A DNA stretch of 64,000 nucleotides from Algihabitans albus (GTDB taxonomy: Bacteria; Pseudomonadota; Alphaproteobacteria; Kiloniellales; DSM-21159). The stretch is from the NCBI RefSeq assembly GCF_003572205.1, contig NZ_QXNY01000006.1:62001-126000 (forward strand), in the 5' to 3' direction. The translations under genes and the position numbers were made by a program. Shown piece after piece: positions 26,882-34,953 of this stretch; positions within the stretch are counted from its first letter, which is position 1; each line of letters opens with the position of its first letter. The notes under the pieces are model-generated. The model was not told the DNA's origin, made no database searches, and was given only the letters and a program-made list of their open reading frames with translations.

Positions 26882-28501
26882 TCAGGGCAGCGTAGTCCAG
26901 CTTTCGCTGGCCGAGTCGTAAGCCGGCCGGCCGGCGATCTGCGCACGCAACTCGGCCTTCTTGACCTTGTTGGAGGGCGTGCGGGGGTAGTCGGCGACGA
27001 AGGCCCAGTAGCGCGGACGCTTGAAGACCGCGAGGTGAGGCTCGAGACCGGAGCGCAGAGTCGCGATCAAGCCTTCGGCCGTATCTTGCGATGGCACTCC
27101 GTCGCTGTGTTGTAGCACCGCGAGAACTTCCTCGCCGCGCAGATCGTCCGGTTCGGCGAGGGCCGCAGCCTCGACCAAACCGGGCAGGGTACAGAGAGCC
27201 GCCTCCACTTCGCGGGCGGCGATGTTTTCGGAGGAGCGGCGGATCATGTCCTTGATCCGGCCGGTGATCCAATGAAAGCCCTGCGCATTCTTGACGAAGA
27301 TGTCTCCGGTGCGAAACCAGCCATCACCCGGACAGGCTTCGGCCGTGGCTTCGGGGCGGTTCCAGTACCCCTTGAAGATCGAGCGGCCGCGCACCCAGAG
27401 TTCGCCTTCGCGTCCCGGTGCCAGAATCTCGCCGTCCGGCCCCCGGACGGAGGTTTCCCGGCATGGCCCGGCGATCCCGGTGCTCGCGGTGCTCGCGCTT
27501 TCGCGCATGTCCTCGAGGCTGGCGGGCATGGCGGTGCCAAGCCCGATCTCGGTCATGCCAAAGCCTTCGCGGGCGAGCGCGCCGTAATCGGCATGAAAGC
27601 GGGCGCAGGTTTCGGCATCCCATCCGAAGGTCGCCACCTGCTTGAGCTGCGTGTCTCTTTCACGTCCGCTGCGGGGCTGGCGGGCCATCAGGATCGGGAA
27701 CATGCACCAGTCGATGCGGTGATCCAGCAGCCAGCCCAGAAAGCGGCTCGCCGAAAGGCCCGGCCCGATCACCAAGGTTGCTCCATTGAGCAGAGTCTTC
27801 AGCGTGATCCATTGAGGATCCATATAAAAGTACGGCTGCGCGCTGAGAAGGCGCCGCGCCGGAACCGCGTCCCAAAGCGCGGCACTGCGGGCCAACACCA
27901 GCCAGTAGTCGTGACTGAGCATGCAGCCCTTGGGCATCCCGGTGGTGCCCGAGGTATATTGGATGTTCAGCAAGTCGTCGGGCGCAGCGCGATGGTTCGG
28001 CGGCGGCGGCGCATCCCGCAGCCCGGCGAAGAAGGCTTCGGCTTCCTGCAGTGTCGGCGCCTGGGGTGCTGCCCGTACGGCTTCCCGCGCGGTTGCGACA
28101 AAAGATGCGGCGGCGATCATCAGGCGCGCGCCGCTGTCGGTCAGTACGTAGGCCGTCTCTTCGGCCGTATAGCGGGTGTTGATTGGCACATGCACCGCGC
28201 CGATCTGCGCCAGCGCCAGCCACAGGACGGGGTACTCCCAGCCATTCGGCATCTGGATCGCCACGCGGTCGCCCGGCGCGACACCGTGCGCCGCCAGCGC
28301 ACCCGCCGCTGCCGATACCAGCTGCCACAGCGCGGCATAGCTGAGCATCTCGCCTGTTTCGATCACCTCGATCGCGGTGCGCTCGGAAAAGCGGGCACAT
28401 TGGGCGGCCGCGAAGTCGGCGACCGAGATCTGAGGAAAGGCGGAGCCGGCGGCTTGAAACCGATCGGCCTCGGCCCGGACTCTCTCCGCCAAGGCAGCCA
28501 T
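26882..28501 (-). CDS. AMP-dependent acyl-CoA synthetase/ligase
   Basis: The 539-residue adenylate-forming enzyme has the P-loop-like IQYTSGTTGMPKG motif (about 182-194), GFGMTEIGLGT (about 318-328), the hinge ITGRIKDMIRRSSENI (about 436-451) and a C-terminal KVKKAEL. It should activate a carboxylic acid to its CoA thioester; the substrate is unknown. It resembles crotonobetaine/medium-chain type ligases more than benzoate ligases. It is the last gene of the minus-strand run dctP-dctQ-dctM-pfpI-ligase, and its ATG overlaps the preceding stop. It is one of two ligases in this cluster. Confidence 0.88.
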   Translation of the reverse strand: MAALAERVRAEADRFQAAGSAFPQISVADFAAAQCARFSERTAIEVIETGEMLSYAALWQLVSAAAGALAAHGVAPGDRVAIQMPNGWEYPVLWLALAQIGAVHVPINTRYTAEETAYVLTDSGARLMIAAASFVATAREAVRAAPQAPTLQEAEAFFAGLRDAPPPPNHRAAPDDLLNIQYTSGTTGMPKGCMLSHDYWLVLARSAALWDAVPARRLLSAQPYFYMDPQWITLKTLLNGATLVIGPGLSASRFLGWLLDHRIDWCMFPILMARQPRSGRERDTQLKQVATFGWDAETCARFHADYGALAREGFGMTEIGLGTAMPASLEDMRESASTASTGIAGPCRETSVRGPDGEILAPGREGELWVRGRSIFKGYWNRPEATAEACPGDGWFRTGDIFVKNAQGFHWITGRIKDMIRRSSENIAAREVEAALCTLPGLVEAAALAEPDDLRGEEVLAVLQHSDGVPSQDTAEGLIATLRSGLEPHLAVFKRPRYWAFVADYPRTPSNKVKKAELRAQIAGRPAYDSASESWTTLP

Positions 28502-29124
28502 CACAAGCGTTGCATATAGGCCGGTTTCCCCTCGCCCTTGTGCAGATCGCCGTAGGGCGGTGTAACGGGATAATACTCGGCGTTGTGCTGTACGATATCG
28601 GCCGCTTCGGCCCCTTGGGTTTCGGCGATGAAATGCAGAATCAGGTCGATCCCGGCGCTGACGCCGGCCGAGGTCCAGACCGAGCCGTCCCGCACGAAGC
28701 GCTCTTCGACCACATCGATGCCGGCCTCGCGCAGCGGGACGATCGCTTTCCAATGGGTGGTGGCGCGTTTGCCCTCCAGCAGACCTGCCGCCGCCAGGAT
28801 GAAGGCTCCCGAACAGACCGAGAGCATGTGGTCGGCCTGTTCCGATACCCGTCGCACATAGTCGAGCGTGGCGGCGTCTTTCATTACGTCGAAGGCGGCA
28901 AAGCCACCGGGGATCAACAGCGCCGAGAGCGCGGGCGCATCGTCGAAGCCATGCTGGGCGACCAGGCTGAGCCCCTTGGCACAGGGCACCGCGCCCGGCT
29001 GGGCGGCCACGACGACGCAATCGGGGCCGTCCGCGTAATCGCGCCACATCGTGGCCATTTCCCAGGGACCGACCAGGTCCAGCTCTTCGACGCCGGGATA
29101 AGCGAGAAATCCAAAGGGTTTCAT
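28501..29124 (-). CDS. DJ-1/PfpI family protein, isonitrile hydratase-like
   Basis: The 207-residue DJ-1/PfpI protein has its nucleophile-elbow cysteine in SVCSGAF (C104) and an acidic residue in YPGVEELDLVGPWEM (D16). Both are placed as in isonitrile hydratase (InhA), which turns R-NC into R-NH-CHO. Many DJ-1-like proteins share these features without that activity, so the substrate is not proven. A formamidase-like enzyme 6 kb away in the same cluster makes a formamide-linked role worth testing. It starts 8 nt after the TRAP large permease gene; ATG 29124 is chosen by the conserved N-terminus. Confidence 0.8.
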   Translation of the reverse strand: MKPFGFLAYPGVEELDLVGPWEMATMWRDYADGPDCVVVAAQPGAVPCAKGLSLVAQHGFDDAPALSALLIPGGFAAFDVMKDAATLDYVRRVSEQADHMLSVCSGAFILAAAGLLEGKRATTHWKAIVPLREAGIDVVEERFVRDGSVWTSAGVSAGIDLILHFIAETQGAEAADIVQHNAEYYPVTPPYGDLHKGEGKPAYMQRL

Positions 29125-29132
29125 GGCGGTCC

Positions 29133-30422
29133 CTATTTGGCGAAAACGGTTTCGGGCAGCCACAGTGCCACCTGCGGGAAGGCCATCAGGAGCAGGATCA
29201 TGAGGAAGATGATCGCGACGAACGGTGTGGCACCGACGATGACGTCCATGATGCTGCCACCCTTGCGCACTCCCTGAACGACATAGAGGTTCACGCCGAT
29301 GGGCGGCGTGATCAGGGCTGCCTCCAGCAGCAGCGTCAGAACGATGCCGAACCAGATCGGGTCGTAGCCCATCGCCACCACCAGCGGCACGATGATCGGC
29401 ACCGTGATCAGCACGATGGAGAAGCCCTCCATGAAACAGCCCAGTACCAGATAGAAGGCCACGATCATCAGCATGAAGGCGACGGGCCCCATGTCGAGGT
29501 CGATCACGCTGTCGGTGATCGCCTTGGAGATGCCCAGGAAGGTCAGCACGAAATTCAGGAGCAAGGCCGTCAGGATGATCGCCACCACCATCGCGGTGGT
29601 GCGCATGGTGCCTTCGATCGCTTCGCGGAGCATGGTGATCGACAGTTTGCGGCGCAGCAGCGCCAGTCCCAACGCGGCTACCACGCCGAAAGCGGCCGCC
29701 TCGGTCGGTGTGGCGATGCCCGCGTAGATGGTCAGCACCACGACCGCGAAGATGAAGAGTGGCGGCGCCAGGTCGGGCAGCACCCGCCAGCGCCGCTGCC
29801 AGGAGGTGCTGACCTTATGCCCGCCCGCGGCGGGGACGAGCAGGGTGTAGGCGGCGATGAAGCCCATGAAAAGCAATGCCAGAACGATGCCGGGGATCAT
29901 GCCGGCCAGGTAAAGCCGCGGGATCGAGGTTTCGGTCAGTACGCCATAGATGATCAACGCCACCGATGGCGGGATCAGAATGCCGAGCGTCCCGCCGGCG
30001 GCCAGCGTCCCCAGAAACAGCCGCTCGCTGTAGCCGCGTCTCTCGATCTCGGGGACCGCCACGGTGCCGATGGTGGCCGCCGTGGCCACCGAGGAACCGG
30101 ACGAGGCCGCAAAGAGCGAGCAAGAGCCGATGTTGGCGTGCATCGTGCCGCCCGGCAGCCAGGACAGCCACTCGACCAAGGCGGCGTACATTCGCTCCGC
30201 GATGCCGGACCGCAACAGGATCTCGCCCAGAAGAATGAAAAAGGGGATCGCCACCAGCGATTCCGAGGCCATAGATTGCCAGGCGATTTCCCCGATCATG
30301 CGCTCCAGCGGGACCGGGGTATAAAAGGTCGTCAGCAGCGCGGCGAGAAGCGCCAAACCAGCGGTGACCGAGACCGACAGCGCCAGAATGCCGAGCAGCA
30401 GAAGAATCGTGCTGGCGATCAT
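29133..30422 (-). CDS. dctM: TRAP transporter large permease (DctM)
   Basis: The 429-residue DctM-type protein has about 12 hydrophobic segments. It carries the family motifs ESLVAIPFFILLGEIL (about 54-69), GSSVATAATIGTVAVPEIERRGY (about 109-131) and LAAGGTLGILIPPSVALIIYG (about 139-159). With DctQ and DctP it makes a Na+-coupled importer of carboxylate-type solutes. Its ATG overlaps the dctQ stop. Confidence 0.93.
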   Translation of the reverse strand: MIASTILLLLGILALSVSVTAGLALLAALLTTFYTPVPLERMIGEIAWQSMASESLVAIPFFILLGEILLRSGIAERMYAALVEWLSWLPGGTMHANIGSCSLFAASSGSSVATAATIGTVAVPEIERRGYSERLFLGTLAAGGTLGILIPPSVALIIYGVLTETSIPRLYLAGMIPGIVLALLFMGFIAAYTLLVPAAGGHKVSTSWQRRWRVLPDLAPPLFIFAVVVLTIYAGIATPTEAAAFGVVAALGLALLRRKLSITMLREAIEGTMRTTAMVVAIILTALLLNFVLTFLGISKAITDSVIDLDMGPVAFMLMIVAFYLVLGCFMEGFSIVLITVPIIVPLVVAMGYDPIWFGIVLTLLLEAALITPPIGVNLYVVQGVRKGGSIMDVIVGATPFVAIIFLMILLLMAFPQVALWLPETVFAK

Positions 30423-30976
30423 GATGGATGCTTTTCAACGGAAGACAGCTCGATCTCGACATCGTTGGCCGGAGTCAGCGGCTGCATCGATCGGCGCGCA
30501 TAGGCACGCAGACCCACCGCCAGTCCGGCGACCGCCGTGAAGGTCAATCCGATCGCCCAGATGCCTTGCGGCCAGACCATGGGCACGCGCAGAACGGTGA
30601 CCGATCGAGCGCCGCTGGCATAGGAGGCGATGGCGAGATTGACCGCGTACCAGGCGATGACGCTGAACACTGCGGTAAAGGCGGCCCAAGCCAGCAGATC
30701 CATGGCTGTGCGTAGCGGTGCGGGCAGAAGATTGCGGATGATCTCGATCCGGATATGGGCGCGCTGAAAGAGCGTATAGCCGAACGAACAGGTGGCCGAG
30801 GCGGCAAAGACATAGGTGACGATTTCGTCGACTGAGCCTAAAGAGACTCCGGCGAATTTGCGTAACAGCGCTTCGAGCGTGATCAAGAAGGCCATGGCGA
30901 TCAGAGCGATGCCGGACAGCCAGACGAGACTTCTCGACCCCAACTCGATCAGGTCGGCAAACCTGCCAAGAATCAC
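30419..30976 (-). CDS. dctQ: TRAP transporter small permease (DctQ)
   Basis: The 185-residue protein has four membrane helices (about 19-42, 55-75, 95-120, 140-162). It contains the DctQ pattern VDEIVTYVFAASATCSFGYTLFQRAHIRIEII. GTG 30976 overlaps the dctP stop (GTGA), giving tight coupling. The open frame extends further upstream, but only inside dctP. It bridges the DctM permease and the solute receptor. Confidence 0.9.
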   Translation of the reverse strand: MILGRFADLIELGSRSLVWLSGIALIAMAFLITLEALLRKFAGVSLGSVDEIVTYVFAASATCSFGYTLFQRAHIRIEIIRNLLPAPLRTAMDLLAWAAFTAVFSVIAWYAVNLAIASYASGARSVTVLRVPMVWPQGIWAIGLTFTAVAGLAVGLRAYARRSMQPLTPANDVEIELSSVEKHPS

Positions 30977-32040
30977 GGCTGCGCCTCGATCCCGATTACG
31001 GTACCGGCCGTCTCGTTCCACAGCGCCGTGCAGTCGGGCCCGCAGCGCTCGGCGTAGCGTTTGAGCACGAAGTCCCGCAGCACCGCCTCGCGGATTTCGG
31101 TGTTAACGGCGCTGTCGCGCACCAGCGTCATATCCGCAGGCTCGCCATAGCGGCAGGGTTGACCGCCATCGATCACGGTGCCGGTCAGACAGGCGATCCC
31201 CTGTTGTTCGGTTTCCTTAAGCGCCGCCCAGGCCTTTTCGGCGAAAGCCGTTGCCGTTTCCATCATCGCGGCTTGGCCCGCTTCGCCGAGGGCGTCCCAT
31301 TTGGCCATGTTCATACCGACTGCGGCGATCCCGGCCGAGACCGGTGTTTCGTAAAGGTAGCCCACCACATCCTGCCACTTGGCCGCATACATGCTCACGC
31401 CGCTGGAGATGCCGCAGTCGATGACGCCGCGCTGAAGGGCGGTGGGCACTTCGGAGAGCGGGATCGAGACCGAAACGCCCCCCAACCCCTCGGCCAGGTC
31501 GCCCAGTGTGGTCGAGTAGACGCGGATCTTGCGTCCCTGGAGGTCGGCCAGGGTCTCGAAAGGCTCGGTGCAGACCAAAACCTGCGCGGGGAAGGGGTAG
31601 CTGATCAGGTATTTGACACCGTGGATGTCCTCCATCGCCCGGCTGACCACCGGCTCGTAGGCGGTGACCAGCGCGCGTGCCTCGTCCGTGTTGGCCGGGG
31701 CAAGGGCAAGGTCGATGCCCTCGAACACGGGATCGCCCGAGGCGATATAGGCCAGCGCCATGAACCCGGCGTCATAGACGTTGCTTTGCAGCAGCTTGAC
31801 CGTTTCAAAGCCCTTCAGCCCCAGTTCCGTCATGGCGGTCACTTCGCCATTCAGCTTGCCGCCCGTCATTTCGGGCAGCAGCGTCTCGAACATCGGCTCC
31901 TCATGTTCCTTGAACATCGCGCCGGTCGACCAGGTGCCGACGACATTGAAGGTCATCTCGGGCACTTCGGCGGCGACAGTGGTTGTGGTGGCGGCTGTGG
32001 CGGCGACGCAGAGTGCGGCGGCTATTCCAGCGGATCTCAT
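30973..32040 (-). CDS. dctP: TRAP transporter solute-binding protein (DctP)
   Basis: The 355-residue periplasmic receptor has a signal peptide (1-24, ending TTVAA). DctP hallmarks are LQSNVYDAGFMALAYIASGDP, LADLQGRKIRVYSTTLGDLAEGLGGVSVSIPLSEVPTALQ in two parts, and the ligand-carboxylate arginine in GRKIRVYS. Four cysteines in the last third suggest disulfides. ATG 32040 has a purine-rich GGGGAGGGGG upstream. A dyad motif repeated before the MaoC gene lies 52 nt upstream. The ligand is unknown. Confidence 0.92.
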   Translation of the reverse strand: MRSAGIAAALCVAATAATTTTVAAEVPEMTFNVVGTWSTGAMFKEHEEPMFETLLPEMTGGKLNGEVTAMTELGLKGFETVKLLQSNVYDAGFMALAYIASGDPVFEGIDLALAPANTDEARALVTAYEPVVSRAMEDIHGVKYLISYPFPAQVLVCTEPFETLADLQGRKIRVYSTTLGDLAEGLGGVSVSIPLSEVPTALQRGVIDCGISSGVSMYAAKWQDVVGYLYETPVSAGIAAVGMNMAKWDALGEAGQAAMMETATAFAEKAWAALKETEQQGIACLTGTVIDGGQPCRYGEPADMTLVRDSAVNTEIREAVLRDFVLKRYAERCGPDCTALWNETAGTVIGIEAQP

Positions 32041-32091
32041 ATCTTCCCCCTCCCCATTACGTTTGGCGTTTCCTGTCGAAAAGCTGGACAT

Positions 32092-32113
32092 AATTTTAAT
32101 AGTTTGTCAAATT
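32092..32113. promoter_or_regulatory. Dyad operator-like motif, copy 1 (dctP)
   Basis: On the minus strand it reads AATTTGACAA-N5-TAAAATT, matching the copy at 37735-37756 in all 17 flanking positions. Its arms approximate AATTTnAC-N6-GTnAAATT. It lies 52 nt upstream of the dctP start and contains TTGACA, so it may overlap the -35. The best regulator candidate is the TetR protein at 37750-38397. Confidence 0.6.
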
Positions 32114-32268
32114 CTTGTTTCCAGAAAATGCGGAGCGATGCCGGGGATGTCCGGAGCCGTTCTCATGCCGCGCTGAGTGCGCAGCGGTCGGCGCGAAAAG
32201 ATGAACAGTAATGTCAAAAAGCGTCTGGTCTCTCGCGCGTTTAAAGCCTGAGCCAGGGGAAGACAGCG

Positions 32269-33072
32269 ATGAGTCTGATGGAGATCAACGGGACGCGGCT
32301 TTTTGTCGAAGACAGTGGCGGCGACGGCCCGCCCGTTGTTTTCACGCACGCGCTGTTCTTCTCCGGCCGGATGTACGCTGCGCAGGTTGCCGGATTGAAG
32401 GGCGGCTATCGCTGCATCACGGTGGATTGGCGCGGCATGGGACGCAGCGCCAAACCGCTCGGGGGTTACGATGTGGACAATCTGGCCCGCGATGTGATGG
32501 CGCTGGCCGACGCGCTGCATCTGGACCGTTTTCACTGGGTCGGCATGTCGGTGGGCGGGGTGACGGGGTTGCGCAACGCCGCGCAAAATCCCAATCGCAT
32601 CTTGTCGCTGGCGGTGGGCGGTGCCTCGGCGGAGGCCGAACCGCTCGAAAAGCTGCGGCGTTATGAAACGCTGCTGGCCGACTACGCCCGCGATCCGGCC
32701 AGCGTTCTGGACCGGGTTGCGCCGATACTCTACGGGTGCCGGTTTCGCGAGGCGCCCGAACACGCGGAAGCCTATGCGCGTGAGCGGTCCTTGATCGTGG
32801 AGAACGACGGTCCTGCGGTGCAACGCGCTGCCGCCCCGATCCTAAGGCGCGTCGATATCCGGCATATGCTGGCACATGTGCGCTGCCCCACCACTGTGTT
32901 CGTCGGCGAGGAGGATGGCGCGAACGGGCCGGAGAAAGCCAAGGTGATCGCCCAGGGCGTTCCGGGCGCCGAACTGCATATTCTGAGGAACGTGGGCCAT
33001 CAACCCAATGTCGAGGCCGCCGAGGCGGTCACCGCTCTGCTGCTGGATCATCTGAGCCGCGCCTCGCGGTAG
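32269..33072 (+). CDS. Alpha/beta hydrolase
   Basis: The 267-residue alpha/beta-hydrolase-fold protein has its nucleophile elbow GMSVGG (Ser94), the strand VVFTHALFFSGRMY as oxyanion region, a likely acid in VFVGEEDGA and the catalytic His in RNVGHQPN (about 245). It resembles 3-oxoadipate enol-lactonase-like hydrolases; the substrate is unknown. It is the only plus-strand gene in this catabolic cluster and diverges from dctP over 228 nt. Its last 44 nt overlap the end of the RidA gene tail-to-tail. Confidence 0.85.
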   Translation: MSLMEINGTRLFVEDSGGDGPPVVFTHALFFSGRMYAAQVAGLKGGYRCITVDWRGMGRSAKPLGGYDVDNLARDVMALADALHLDRFHWVGMSVGGVTGLRNAAQNPNRILSLAVGGASAEAEPLEKLRRYETLLADYARDPASVLDRVAPILYGCRFREAPEHAEAYARERSLIVENDGPAVQRAAAPILRRVDIRHMLAHVRCPTTVFVGEEDGANGPEKAKVIAQGVPGAELHILRNVGHQPNVEAAEAVTALLLDHLSRASR

Positions 33073-33442
33073 CGGCTTCCGCCTCGATATAGACATGCAT
33101 CCCCTCGATGTGAAACCCGGCGACGCAGATCACCGAACAAGCCGGAGGGTGGGCATCGAAGAGCGGATGCTGCGCGCGCAGAATTTCGTCCAGTTGCCCG
33201 TAGTCGCGCAGATAGATACGCAGGCGCGTGACATCCTTCAGCGCGAGGCCCAGCGCCTGCAACGCCTCCTCGATCTGGCGGAACACGTCCCGTGTCTGCG
33301 CGTAGGCGCCGGACGCCACCAACGCACCCTCGGAATCGGTTGGCCCCGTGGCCGAGACCTGCACCAGGTCGCCCACGCGCATTGCGCGGGAAAAGGCAAG
33401 CTTGTCGCGAAAGACACTGCCGGGCGGGACACGGCGACTCAC
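33029..33442 (-). CDS. RidA/YjgF family protein
   Basis: The 137-residue protein has the RidA/Rid pattern FSRAMRVGDLVQVSATGPTD near the N-terminus, RDVFRQIEEALQALGLALKDVTRLRIYLRD and a C-terminal IEAEA. It appears to lack the usual conserved Arg-x-x-x-x-RP core of true enamine/imine deaminase RidA proteins: the end reads HPPACSVICVAGFHIEGMHVYIEAEA. It may therefore belong to another Rid subgroup. The GTG start overlaps the stop of the ligase gene upstream. Rid proteins in catabolic operons often handle imine or enamine intermediates. Confidence 0.85.
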   Translation of the reverse strand: MSRRVPPGSVFRDKLAFSRAMRVGDLVQVSATGPTDSEGALVASGAYAQTRDVFRQIEEALQALGLALKDVTRLRIYLRDYGQLDEILRAQHPLFDAHPPACSVICVAGFHIEGMHVYIEAEAATARRGSDDPAAER

Positions 33443-34953
33443 CGCGGCGCCCTGCGTACGGCGTTGCGGTCGATCTTGCCATTGGGCAGGCGGGGCAGCC
33501 CATCGCGCAAATGGAACCGACGCGGCAGCTTGTAGCCGGCCAGCACGGCGCGGCAATGCGTCTCCAACTCGGCGGGATCGGGCCTGGCGTTGGTCTGGCG
33601 CAGCTCGATCGCCGCTTCGACCCTTTCGCCATAGACCTCGTCCGGTGCACCGAAGACAACCACTTCGGCCACGGCGGGATGTCGTTCGAGGACCTTTTCG
33701 ACCTCGCGCGGGTAGACGTTGTAGCCGCCGCTCTTGATCATCTCGCGCGCCCGCCCCATCAGGACGACGCGGCCATCGGGGCGTTGCATCGCAAGATCGC
33801 CGGTGTGCAGCCAGCCGTCTTGGGTGAAGACTTCGCCGGTGGCCTTTGCGTCGTTCCAATAGCAGCGCAGCGTACAGCTTCCGCGCGCCTGCACCTCGCC
33901 CACCGCGCCGGGCGCTACCGGCTGGCCCGACCCATCCGCGATGCGTGTCTCGAAGCGCGGATCGAACCGACCCACGGTGTTGAGAAGCACCTCGTCCGGA
34001 TCGGTTTTGTCCGACCAGGTGAGCGTGCTCATGGTTTCGGTCTGCCCGTATTCGACAAAGATATCCGCATGAAGGCCGCGCAGCGCCGCAAGCGTCTTGG
34101 CGGAGACCGGGCCGCCGCCGATCCCGATACTGCGCAGGTGGGGCAGGGCCAGTCCCGCGAACTCGGCCTGTCGGACGCAGAGGGTGAACATCGCGGGGAC
34201 TTGCAGCCAGGTCGTGATCTTCTCGCGCGCCAAGATCTCCAGTACGGCGGCGGGGTCGAACTTCGGCTGAAACATCAGCGCGCCCCCACTCACCAGACCG
34301 GCGAGGGTCAGGTTCATGATGCCGCCCACGTGATTCACGGGCAGGTTCGACAGATAGCGCGCTTGCGCTCCGTCCGGCCAGAGATCGGACAGGCGATGCT
34401 GTCCGATCGCGGCGTCGATCAGTCCGCCATGATGCAGCGCGGCCCCTTTTGGCTTGCCGGTGGAGCCTGAGGTGAAAACGATCACCGCCACGTCGTCGGC
34501 GGAGCCTTCCGACGGCAGCGCGCCGCCATCGGCGCCCGGCAGGGCTGATAGCGAGGCAATGCCATGGCAGGGCAGAGCGGGTGCCACCGCTTCAACCCGT
34601 GCGGCCAGTCCGGCATCGCTGCGGGTATCGACAAGCGCGAGGACCGGGTCGGTCAGGCGCAGAACGTGGGCAATCTCCGCTTCGGTGTAGCGCGGGTTCA
34701 CGCCCACGTAGATGGCCCCCAGCCGCGATGTCGCCATCAGAGCCGTGTAGTAAATCAGCCCCGGGGCGGCTGCCACGGCCACCCTCTCGCCTTTCGTCAC
34801 GCCTTCGCTGCGTAGCCATCGCGCCAAGGCGGTCGCCTTTTCGTCGAGCGCGGCGTAGCTGCACCGCGCCGCGCCCTCCACCGCGGCCTCCGCATCGGGG
34901 GTCCGGGCGGCGTGGTGTGCCAGATAGTCGTCCATCGTCCGGAGCTCAGTCAT
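33439..34953 (-). CDS. AMP-dependent acyl-CoA synthetase/ligase
   Basis: The 504-residue adenylate-forming ligase has VIVFTSGSTGKPKGAALHHGG (about 158-178), EYGQTETMSTL (about 299-309), the hinge MGRAREMIKSGGYNVYPREVE (about 400-420) and a C-terminal LPNGKIDRNAV with the catalytic Lys. It resembles long-chain/cyclohexanecarboxylate-type ligases. ATG 34953 with GAAGGG upstream overlaps the end of the dimethylformamidase-like gene, so the two are translationally coupled and probably act in one pathway. Confidence 0.88.
   Translation of the reverse strand: MTELRTMDDYLAHHAARTPDAEAAVEGAARCSYAALDEKATALARWLRSEGVTKGERVAVAAAPGLIYYTALMATSRLGAIYVGVNPRYTEAEIAHVLRLTDPVLALVDTRSDAGLAARVEAVAPALPCHGIASLSALPGADGGALPSEGSADDVAVIVFTSGSTGKPKGAALHHGGLIDAAIGQHRLSDLWPDGAQARYLSNLPVNHVGGIMNLTLAGLVSGGALMFQPKFDPAAVLEILAREKITTWLQVPAMFTLCVRQAEFAGLALPHLRSIGIGGGPVSAKTLAALRGLHADIFVEYGQTETMSTLTWSDKTDPDEVLLNTVGRFDPRFETRIADGSGQPVAPGAVGEVQARGSCTLRCYWNDAKATGEVFTQDGWLHTGDLAMQRPDGRVVLMGRAREMIKSGGYNVYPREVEKVLERHPAVAEVVVFGAPDEVYGERVEAAIELRQTNARPDPAELETHCRAVLAGYKLPRRFHLRDGLPRLPNGKIDRNAVRRAPR

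Noticed and set aside
26869-26883. B12-box-like CGCCGGAGACCTGTC between cobF and the ligase
   Set aside because: The other aptamer landmarks and a P1 stem are not present around it, and it lies after the cob operon rather than before a gene. Treated as chance.
28502-29047. Longer N-terminus for the acyl-CoA ligase at 26.9-28.5 kb
   Set aside because: The extra part is a shadow of the DJ-1/PfpI gene; the ligase family N-terminus begins at ATG 28501.
28501-29124. Firm annotation as isonitrile hydratase
   Set aside because: Cys and Asp positions fit, but many DJ-1/PfpI proteins share them. Kept as similarity only.
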